NCBI RefSeq assembly: GCF_017877355.1
Contig: NZ_JAGIPR010000008.1
Location: forward strand, 173,536 to 237,535
Source of the DNA: Chryseobacterium jejuense
GTDB lineage: Bacteria; Bacteroidota; Bacteroidia; Flavobacteriales; Weeksellaceae
Length of the DNA: 64,000 nucleotides
Reading direction: 5' to 3'
Of this stretch, positions 57,780 to 64,000 are shown one piece after another. The notes beneath the pieces are model-generated. The model ran no database searches, was not told the origin of the DNA, and worked only from the letters and a program-made list of their open reading frames with translations. Position 1 is the stretch's first letter; the number at the start of each line of letters is the position of its first letter. A program made the translations under genes and the position numbers.

Positions 57780-59261
57780 ATGGAAATAGCAATCAAACTC
57801 TTCCAGTTCATTCTGAGTATCTCTATACTTGTAGTTCTTCATGAGCTTGGGCACTTCTTACCGGCAAAATGGTTTAAGACCAGGGCAGAGAAATTCTTCC
57901 TGTTTTTTGACCCTTACTTCTCCATATTCTCTATGAAGAAAGTTAACGGAAAATGGAAGTATAAAATCTTCTCTCAGAATCTGCCAGATACTGAAGTGAT
58001 AGAGGTAAACGGAAAAAAGGAAGAAGTTCCTATCGATATATCAAAACTTTCTGACGACGATTGGAGAAAATATCCGGAACAAACCAAATACGGAATCGGA
58101 TGGCTTCCTTTCGGAGGTTATGTGAAAATTGCCGGAATGGTAGACGAAAGCATGGATACAGCCCAAATGAAAAAACCGGCTGAATCCTGGGAATTCAGAT
58201 CTAAACCGGCTTGGCAGAGATTGATCATCATGTTGGGAGGGGTTACCGTAAACTTCTTCTTAGCGTGGATCATATTCTCAGCTTTGGTTGGAAAAAATGG
58301 AGAAACCATTTTTGATGCGGATAAAATCAATACACCGCTTCATTATACTGCAGCAGCTAAGAAAATGGGCTTCCAGGATGGAGATAAAATATTGAAAGTT
58401 GACGGAAAAGTTCAAAAAGACTTTAAAAAACTGGCATTAGACGTTTTATTAAGTGACGAAATAACAGTTTCCAGAAATGGAAAAGAGGTTATTTTCCCAA
58501 CCAGCGATGATGGAAAGGTAATGGCATTTCATGATCCGGAACCAAGATCATTCCTGACCCCAAGAATGTCTCCTATTATTGATACTATTGTTAGTAAATC
58601 TACAATGGACGCAGGTTTAAAATTAGGGGATAAAATTGTTGCCATCAACGGGAAACCTGTTTCTTATTATGATGAAGTAAAACCTTTAGTTGTTCCTAAT
58701 GCAGGAAAAGTAGTAGATTTCCAAGTATTAAGAAATAATCAGATTGCAGATCTTAAAATTCCGGTCTCTAAAGAAGGAACTATTGGAATTCTTTCTTTCA
58801 AGGAAGCTGAGAAGTTTATGGTTCATAATGAATATAGTTTCTTTGGTTCTATAAAAAGAGGATTTACCCTTACCATTGAAAGTTTAACCTATCAGATCAA
58901 ACAGTTTAAACTGATCTTCAACAAAAAAATCCAGGGGTATAAAAAAGTAGGTGGTCCACTTGCTATTGTAAAGAACATGCCGGTAAGTAAAGATGCCCAA
59001 GGAGGTGTTTCTATTGACTGGACTGCATTCTGGGGCTTTACAGCAATGTTCTCCGTATGGTTGGCATTCCTTAACCTTATTCCTATTCCTGGGCTTGATG
59101 GTGGACATGTTATATTTACACTATACGAGATGATTGTAGGAAAACCAGTTCCTCAAAAAGTATTGGAAAACGCTCAAATGGTGGGAGTTATCTTCCTTTT
59201 AGGATTAATGGCTCTTATTTTTGGAAGCGATATTATTAAAGCCATTACAGGAACTTTATAA
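57780..59261 (+). CDS. rseP: Site-2 zinc protease RseP
   Basis: A 493-residue intramembrane metalloprotease. The zinc site HELGH is at residues 21-25 in the first membrane helix and the second motif NLIPIPGLDGGH lies near residue 433 with the third ligand Asp. Two PDZ domains lie between (about 200-350), shown by GFQDGDKILKVDGKV and GLKLGDKIVAINGKPVS. It cuts transmembrane anti-sigma factors or signal peptides after a first periplasmic cut. The size is a little above the proteobacterial enzyme because of an insertion after residue 40. The promoter at 57725-57755 drives it alone. Confidence 0.95.
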   Translation: MEIAIKLFQFILSISILVVLHELGHFLPAKWFKTRAEKFFLFFDPYFSIFSMKKVNGKWKYKIFSQNLPDTEVIEVNGKKEEVPIDISKLSDDDWRKYPEQTKYGIGWLPFGGYVKIAGMVDESMDTAQMKKPAESWEFRSKPAWQRLIIMLGGVTVNFFLAWIIFSALVGKNGETIFDADKINTPLHYTAAAKKMGFQDGDKILKVDGKVQKDFKKLALDVLLSDEITVSRNGKEVIFPTSDDGKVMAFHDPEPRSFLTPRMSPIIDTIVSKSTMDAGLKLGDKIVAINGKPVSYYDEVKPLVVPNAGKVVDFQVLRNNQIADLKIPVSKEGTIGILSFKEAEKFMVHNEYSFFGSIKRGFTLTIESLTYQIKQFKLIFNKKIQGYKKVGGPLAIVKNMPVSKDAQGGVSIDWTAFWGFTAMFSVWLAFLNLIPIPGLDGGHVIFTLYEMIVGKPVPQKVLENAQMVGVIFLLGLMALIFGSDIIKAITGTL

Positions 59262-59311
59262 TTTTTTGAAAATTTTTCTTAAAAATATTTGCAGGGTATA
59301 AATATTCGTCC

Positions 59312-59319
59312 TATATTTG
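59312..59319 (+). promoter_or_regulatory. -7 promoter box of tRNA-Asn (left)
   Basis: TATATTTG fits TAnnTTTG, with TTTG at 59288-59291 as -33 element (20-base spacer). The same box is at 63273-63280 in the right copy, where the -33 element is CTTG. Confidence 0.6.
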
Positions 59320-59341
59320 CACCACTTAAAACAAAGGACAT

Positions 59342-59415
59342 TCCTCCTTAGCTCAGTTGGTTAGAGCATCTGACTGTTAATCAGAGGGTCGCTGGTTCGA
59401 GCCCAGCAGGAGGAG
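59342..59415 (+). tRNA. tRNA-Asn (anticodon GTT), left copy
   Basis: A complete cloverleaf: acceptor TCCTCCT with AGGAGGA, D-arm GCTCAGTTGGTTAGAGC, anticodon stem TCTGA/TCAGA with loop CTGTTAA (anticodon GTT, Asn), T-arm GCTGGTTCGAGCCCAGC and discriminator G. No CCA is encoded. Terminator AAAAGACTTACA/TGTAGGTCTTTT follows at once. Confidence 0.97.
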
Positions 59416-59452
59416 CAAAAAAGACTTACAGAAATGTAGGTCTTTTTTTATT
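59416..59452 (+). terminator. Terminator of tRNA-Asn (left)
   Basis: AAGACTTACA and TGTAGGTCTT arms around GAAA, followed by seven T residues, just after the tRNA. The identical hairpin follows the right copy. Confidence 0.85.
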
Positions 59453-59754
59453 TACGCAAAAAATTAGCGTCTTCAACCCCTTTTTTTGTATTCACTTTGT
59501 ATAGCCTTTGTACAAAATCAAACATTCTAATTTGAATACTTAGTCTAAAAAATCTACTCTTCATTCTATTAATAATATCATCAATTTTAATTTGAACAAT
59601 AGGAAGAAAAGCTTGGAAAAACAATATTTTTTATTATCTAAAGTTTTCTGCTTAGCGAACATATTTTTATATAAAAAATAATTCAAAACATAAAAAAATC
59701 TAAGATTCGTGAAATATTTTTTTAACTTAGCCAAACTAAAAAATAAAACAATCG

Positions 59755-61083
59755 ATGAACAAAAAATTTATTCTGCAGTTACTGTTAGTAGTAGCTGTCT
59801 TATTCTTTTTTAATTCCTGTAGAACAGATGAAGTAACCCAGAACGAGAAAAGAACTGAAAGAGAGAAAATTGAAGCCTTTGTTAAGTTTGAGAACAACTT
59901 AACTAATCAAAAAAAAAACTCTGAATACATCAGTTATCATAAACCGTTTAAAGAAATCATCCAAGCGTTTATGAACAAAAATCCAGCTTTTGCTCAGAAA
60001 TTCCAGAATGAAGTAGGTGACATTTATTTTGACCTAAGAAGTTTAACATACGGAGAAGCTTCAAAAGTTATTGCCTACCCTATCATGAAAGACGACAAAG
60101 TAAATGCTTTTCTAATTGGGGTGGTAAATCCGCAAAGAGATTGGGTAAATTTTACAGTGGCTAAAGATAATACTCCTGAAGTACAACGTATCATTTCCAA
60201 GTTTCAAAACTTTTATAATTCAGCCTCTGTAACATCAAGAAGCAGAGAAAAAGAGCAACCTATAGAAGAAATTGTAATTGTTGTTGAAACGGGTATTCCT
60301 GGTGGAACAACTTCTGGGGGCGTTACCTTTCCTTATGTCGACCATAATGGTTTTGGTAGCGGTATGAGTGGTGGTGGAACTTCATATGGTGGTGGTGCAG
60401 GTGGTGCTCAAGTCCCTCCCCCACAAAGCCCTTGTGAAAAGATTAAAGAACAAAAAAATAAACCCGAATTTAATCAGAAAATTGATGATTTAAGAGGAAA
60501 GACAGCACAACAAAAGGAAACAGGCTACATACAAAAAACAGATGGAAGTTATTTATATCAACAAAACGCATCCACTAATAATAATTCTAATTCTTTAAGT
60601 TTACCCAACTCAAACCTTACACAAAATAAAGATATAACAGGATACATGCACACTCATGTTGATGATTTTACATTAACAAATAGTGATGGTATTGAAGAGA
60701 CAAGAAAAGGTATAAAAATGTTTTCTCCTGCTGATGTAGGGTATTTTATGGATATGCTTTCTAATGCTCAGGCAGCAGGGAGGCCATTAGATGATGTTTA
60801 TGCAGTAATGGTTACTACAAACGAAACCTATGAAATCAGATTTACAGGAAACCAATACCAAATTAAAACTTTTACTGACCAACAGATTGAAGGATTTAAA
60901 GAGGGTTATAAAAATGCAATGTTAAAATCAGATAATAAAGCAGCAACTTTTTTGAATTTTTTAAGTGAAAAAATGAATATTAAGGCTACAAATTTGTATA
61001 AGCTAAATTCAAGTGGAGGAACGGAAGAAATTAAACTTAACGGGGATAAAGTAACCACAACGACAAGTGATTGTCCAAATTAA
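59755..61083 (+). CDS. Lipoprotein with a JAMM-like metalloprotease motif
   Basis: A 442-residue lipoprotein: signal peptide with lipobox ending FFNSC (Cys near residue 22). Residues 23-170 are an unassigned domain. Residues about 180-230 form a Gly-rich linker (SGMSGGGTSYGGGAGGAQ). The C-terminal part (280-400) has GYMHTHVDD and, after an insertion, MFSPADVGYFMDM, which together fit the H-x-H ... S-x-x-D pattern of JAB1/MPN+ zinc isopeptidases. The conserved Glu of that family is not clearly placed. The sequence ends SDCPN. It lies in the region flanked by tRNA-Asn repeats and is followed by a small secreted protein gene 10 bases downstream. The 301 bases before it (59454-59754) contain no ORF or motif beyond AT-rich stretches. 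Confidence 0.8.
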   Translation: MNKKFILQLLLVVAVLFFFNSCRTDEVTQNEKRTEREKIEAFVKFENNLTNQKKNSEYISYHKPFKEIIQAFMNKNPAFAQKFQNEVGDIYFDLRSLTYGEASKVIAYPIMKDDKVNAFLIGVVNPQRDWVNFTVAKDNTPEVQRIISKFQNFYNSASVTSRSREKEQPIEEIVIVVETGIPGGTTSGGVTFPYVDHNGFGSGMSGGGTSYGGGAGGAQVPPPQSPCEKIKEQKNKPEFNQKIDDLRGKTAQQKETGYIQKTDGSYLYQQNASTNNNSNSLSLPNSNLTQNKDITGYMHTHVDDFTLTNSDGIEETRKGIKMFSPADVGYFMDMLSNAQAAGRPLDDVYAVMVTTNETYEIRFTGNQYQIKTFTDQQIEGFKEGYKNAMLKSDNKAATFLNFLSEKMNIKATNLYKLNSSGGTEEIKLNGDKVTTTTSDCPN

Positions 61084-61093
61084 AATTAATTAT

Positions 61094-61657
61094 ATGAAAA
61101 ATATTTTTTTTATTATACTAACAATATTTACGACGGCTCTAAATGCACAAATAGTATCTCTAGAGACATTAGCACAATGTCATAGCAATAATCAAACATG
61201 CCCAAGTTATACATACGTAAAAGATATTAACGGACTTCTAAATAAATATGCGGGAACTTGGAAAGGTAGTCTTGACGGAAAAACCTATGAAATTAACATT
61301 ATAAAAAAAGAAAATGTACCAATAGAATTTTCAAACACTACATGGGATATGTTAATCGGAAGAGTTAAAATAACCGATTCTAACGGAAGTGTTTTATTTA
61401 ATAATTTTAATAAGACAGACAATGATGCAAGTTTGGGTTATAATTTCCAAAAAGATTTAAAGTTATACTTAATGAATTTCTCTGGAGGAAAGTCAGGTTG
61501 CATTGATATTGGATTTATGTACATGGGTATTAAACCTGAAACCCCCAATAAAATGACAATCAACTTTCATCCAGATTATGATATTGTAACCCAAGATTGT
61601 AGTAATTTTAAAACTACTATGCCAACTAATAATATTATACATTTAACAAAGCAATAA
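61094..61657 (+). CDS. Secreted DUF6705-like protein
   Basis: A 187-residue protein with a signal peptide (MKNIFFIILTIFTTALNAQ). The mature part starts IVSLETLAQCHSNNQTCPSY, contains AGTWKGSLDGKTYEINIIKK, a calycin- or lipocalin-like first strand, and ends NIIHLTKQ. It resembles a family often seen in this genus next to secreted lipoproteins (DUF6705). The ATG at 61094 is chosen; an upstream GTG at 61067 lies inside the preceding gene and would extend into non-signal sequence. It is 10 bases after the JAMM-like lipoprotein, so the two probably work together; an immunity or partner role is a guess. Confidence 0.78.
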   Translation: MKNIFFIILTIFTTALNAQIVSLETLAQCHSNNQTCPSYTYVKDINGLLNKYAGTWKGSLDGKTYEINIIKKENVPIEFSNTTWDMLIGRVKITDSNGSVLFNNFNKTDNDASLGYNFQKDLKLYLMNFSGGKSGCIDIGFMYMGIKPETPNKMTINFHPDYDIVTQDCSNFKTTMPTNNIIHLTKQ

Positions 61658-61732
61658 ATTCAATTTGAATTATTGGTAAAGAAATGATTGGTTTTACTAC
61701 AACTACACTATAGTAAAACCAATCACTTTTAT

Positions 61733-62188
61733 TTAATTCCCAACCACAACTGGATAGGAATCTTCACAATCTCTAAACAACACATCAAACTTCTGAATAA
61801 TCATATTTTTAAGACAAGTGAAGGTTTTATCTAACTTTTTAATCTTAATATAATTTTTAAGTTTGGTTTTACTCCTACCCTTTGTAGCATCAGAACCAAA
61901 ATCTCTTTTCCAAAAGGCATATTCTAACTTATTCCCCTGATTAGCAATTTCTGTATCAGTAAGACCTTCAGTAAACCTATCATCCACAATCATCAAAGAA
62001 TCAAACTTCATTAAAAAATCGCAGAATAGTATAACATTTTTCTGCGGGTCGTATAAATCACAAAAGTTCAATATACCAAACTTCTCTAATTCCTTTGAGT
62101 TATCCTTTAGTTCTATCCTCATAAGTTTATTCTGTCTGCCCTTATCATAAATCTTAAATGTATAATTCCCTGATTTAAACAGTTTCAA
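61733..62188 (-). CDS. Hypothetical protein, possibly 5'-truncated
   Basis: A frame of 151 residues, with no recognised family; distinctive segments are FWKRDFGSDATKGRSKTKL and MIVDDRFTEGLTDTEI. No signal peptide. The only starts are a TTG at 62188 or an ATG at 62122; the frame stays open to about 62229 but then meets a stop. A decayed erythromycin-esterase-like frame on the plus strand begins at about 62184, abutting it, so this gene probably lost its 5' part at a junction. Codon use is similar to the neighbourhood. It faces the DUF6705-like gene, 75 bases apart. Confidence 0.45.
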   Translation of the reverse strand: MKLFKSGNYTFKIYDKGRQNKLMRIELKDNSKELEKFGILNFCDLYDPQKNVILFCDFLMKFDSLMIVDDRFTEGLTDTEIANQGNKLEYAFWKRDFGSDATKGRSKTKLKNYIKIKKLDKTFTCLKNMIIQKFDVLFRDCEDSYPVVVGN

Positions 62189-63110
62189 TATCTTTTCTAT
62201 TGAGGCAAGAAATCCGGAATCCTTTCAGCACAGTAATTATATTATTAAAGGCAAAGGATCAGCAAAGGATGATCTGAGAGCAGTGGGCTTCAGAACATGG
62301 AAAGCTCAAGAAGTTTTACGTATGGTATAATGGATGAAAAAACACAATGAATCGAACAATAAAAAAGTATATTTTACAGGATTTGATATTCATAGCTTTT
62401 ATAGCTTCATAAATAAGCTTAAAAAAGAATGTAAGGACCAATGTCTTCAATCATAAAAAACCTACCTAATTGAGCTGTCTATTGGTCAAATTCAGAGATA
62501 AAAAACAAAAAAGCAGTATAACAGTAATGGATAAGAAGGGTAAAGCTACTGCAGATTCAACTATTTCAACTATTAAAAAAGAGACGAGCATTGCCAAGTC
62601 TGTTGAAACGGATCTGACATGGCTCAATCAATACATTTGTCTTTTAGAACAAAATACTGAATTAAATACCTTAACGAGGGACCAATTCGTGGTTGAAAAT
62701 GTTTTATGGATAAAGAGAACCATAATCCGAATTCAAAAATAGTTCTTTGGGCTTCAATAAGAAACCAGCCTGTATGAAAAAATACCTATCTGAACAATTG
62801 GGTAAAGATTATACAGCAATAGGCTTTGCCTTTCATTCCGATCAATATACTATAAAAGGAGAAAATGGACTAATAGCTTATGATGCACTGGAACTTCTGA
62901 ATTCCATTAACGGAACCTTATTTTATCCTTGATATCAAAAAAATAAAAAAGGATAATAATGAAAAATTGAAATGGTTTATTGAAGGATTAGATTTCAGAA
63001 TCACAAGCTCCAGGAATAAGCCAGATGAGTTTAGTCCTAAAAATAGATCGGAAGACTTTATTTGTCCCATATTCATTAACAAGTTTACAGCCTCACTTTT
63101 ATTGAAATAA
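62184..63110 (+). pseudogene. Decayed erythromycin-esterase-like gene
   Basis: Translated pieces in order match the erythromycin esterase (Ere) family: FNIFSIEARNPESFQ; YIIKGKGSAKDDLRAVGFRT then WKAQEVLRMV; an in-frame TAA at 62328-62330 where Glu is expected; WMKKHNESNNKKVYFTGFDI; after a frame change, TRDQFVVENVLWIKR (62470-62742 frame); after another, MKKYLSEQLGKDYTAIGFAF (62747-62932); and a last piece WFIEGLDFRI ending at 63110. The 5' end (about 60-100 codons) is missing at the junction near 62184. At least one stop and two frame changes make it non-functional. It would have hydrolysed macrolide lactones or a related ester; family members may have other substrates. Confidence 0.72.
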
Positions 63111-63272
63111 AGGATATCTTCTCCCTAGAAATAGTATCTTTAAAAACAGCTTTTATCGTTTGTATTTCAAATTTTAATTATTTTATGAAATTTAATTTAT
63201 TGAAAAATAAAACAATAGCAATTTTCTTCAAATATTAAGCGATAAAAACTTGCTTGGTACGGATATTCCTAT

Positions 63273-63414
63273 TATATTTGCACCACTTAAAACAAAGGAC
63301 ATTCCTCCTTAGCTCAGTTGGTTAGAGCATCTGACTGTTAATCAGAGGGTCGCTGGTTCGAGCCCAGCAGGAGGAGCAAAAAAGACTTACAGAAATGTAG
63401 GTCTTTTTTTATTT
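63273..63414. repeat. 142-bp direct repeat with tRNA-Asn, right copy
   Basis: Identical to 59312-59453 over 142 bases, bordering the right side of the accessory segment. The bases immediately outside differ from the left copy (ACGC versus CTAT after the shared ATTT). Confidence 0.93.
63303..63376 (+). tRNA. tRNA-Asn (anticodon GTT), right copy
   Basis: Same 74 bases as the left copy, same anticodon GTT, same terminator after it. Two intact copies imply a duplication that kept function. Confidence 0.97.
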
Positions 63415-64000
63415 CTATAATTCTACTCAATAATCTTGGGACAATGATTTTAAAATCATTTAATCAATTCTAAACCCAAGGTCAAAAATTGGTGAATTCA
63501 GGTAACCTTTCTTCATACGATCACAAATGTTCTTTCATTTCGAATTTTATTCTGAAAAGGCCTTTATTCAATACTGATAAAAAAATCAAAATCTATAAAC
63601 TATTTCTTAACCAAGTATAAAGTGTTCTGCTTCTTCAAAACTGCTAAACAATTTAAATATTCTTCTCTATAACTTCAAATAAGCCTTATTTTTGTTACAA
63701 TTCAAATTATGAAACTCCAAACTAGCTAATTTGTATAATAACCCATTTTTAGGCCTAAAAAAGCTTAAGAATAATGGATAGCAAATGACTCTTTTCTTAT
63801 AAGATAAATGAATACTCCTTACATTGGAGAATGAGCAATAAGTAATCTATAATGATGGTGAATATTTCTATGATCCCTTAGATGGTTAGTGCTCTTCACT
63901 CTTTATCATCCCGTTGGGATCCAGACAATGGGATTCGTAATTTTATTCAGCTATTTACGGAAGCTTACTGCATAGCCTTATAGTTACTAAAGATCCTTAC
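63415..64000. other. No intact gene; decayed coding sequence possible
   Basis: All frames are cut by frequent stops and the bases are AT-rich. A short reading VIYNDGEYFYDPLDG appears near 63850-63895 between stops and could be a remnant of a lost gene. No repeat copy, tRNA or terminator beyond the one of tRNA-Asn was found. Confidence 0.4.

Larger units (their letters stand above)
59312..59453. repeat. 142-bp direct repeat with tRNA-Asn, left copy
   Basis: This block and 63273-63414 are identical base for base over 142 positions (spacing 3961), including the promoter box TATATTTG, the tRNA-Asn and its terminator. The sequences outside differ, though the bases just upstream share the TTGC...GGTA...ATATTC pattern. 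Confidence 0.93.

Noticed and set aside
62470..62932. Two short plus-strand ORFs (62470-62742 and 62747-62932) as independent genes
   Set aside because: Their translations are consecutive pieces of one erythromycin-esterase-like protein in different frames, so they are parts of a pseudogene.
59342..63376. Prophage or integrative element with integrase between the tRNA copies
   Set aside because: No integrase, recombinase or phage gene could be read in the interval; only the repeats suggest insertion.
1..64000. CRISPR array, rRNA operon or replication origin
   Set aside because: No regularly spaced direct repeats, rRNA-like sequence or DnaA-box cluster was found by reading both strands.

Overview
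The window is an AT-rich chromosomal segment from a member of the Bacteroidota, almost certainly Flavobacteriia and most likely Chryseobacterium or a close relative. Three large secreted proteins end in type IX secretion (T9SS) C-terminal sorting domains. Promoter-like boxes fit the Bacteroidota -7 consensus TAnnTTTG, and Shine-Dalgarno sequences are mostly absent. The prolyl oligopeptidase resembles the enzyme known from Flavobacterium (Elizabethkingia) meningosepticum, and the gene clusters bamD-rpoZ-coaBC-DUF4835-recN and miaB-sigma-54 activator-lptE are typical of the group. These assignments come from reading the sequence and from recalled family knowledge; no database search was run.

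Left part (1-24 kb). A minus-strand cassette at 1-3.97 kb encodes an unknown basic protein, the RNA ligase RtcB, a small nucleotidyltransferase-fold protein, the release-factor homologue PrfH and a TPR protein cut by the window edge. It reads as an RNA/ribosome repair operon. A possible leader region with a 25-codon ORF and competing hairpins lies upstream. Next come an M28 aminopeptidase, methylmalonyl-CoA mutase, a T9SS metalloprotease, prolyl oligopeptidase, an unknown secreted protein and prfA. A SAM-I riboswitch then precedes a TonB-dependent receptor and an APC permease, which suggests a regulated uptake system for methionine or a related compound. A T9SS alpha-amylase and a T9SS FISUMP protein follow, the latter divergent from an AraC-type regulator.

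Middle part (24-52.7 kb). Class I and class II fumarases are divergently arranged. After an inverted-repeat element come recN, a SUKH-family gene, DUF4835, coaBC, rpoZ and bamD. A TetR-type regulator shares a palindromic operator with the overlapping tRNA/RNA-processing trio tatD-like, tcdA and rnpA. Then come a DUF4126 membrane protein, a very acidic repeat protein, lptE, a membrane protein, a sigma-54 activator, two small cell-envelope proteins, miaB, two secreted TonB-C-like proteins, poxB, lysA (with a lysine-rich leader ORF and a terminator in front of it), a DnaQ-like exonuclease and a HerA-like ATPase.

Right part (52.8-64 kb). A plus-strand block contains a secreted unknown protein, a persulfide dioxygenase-rhodanese/rhodanese/thioredoxin operon and an outer-membrane protein, with a nitrilase-family amidase on the minus strand, and then rseP. 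From 59.3 kb the character changes. Two identical 142-bp blocks, each carrying a promoter box, tRNA-Asn and terminator, flank about 3.8 kb of accessory DNA. That DNA holds a lipoprotein with a JAMM-like motif, a partner secreted protein, a hypothetical gene that may be 5'-truncated and a decayed erythromycin-esterase-like pseudogene. The last 586 bases carry no intact gene.
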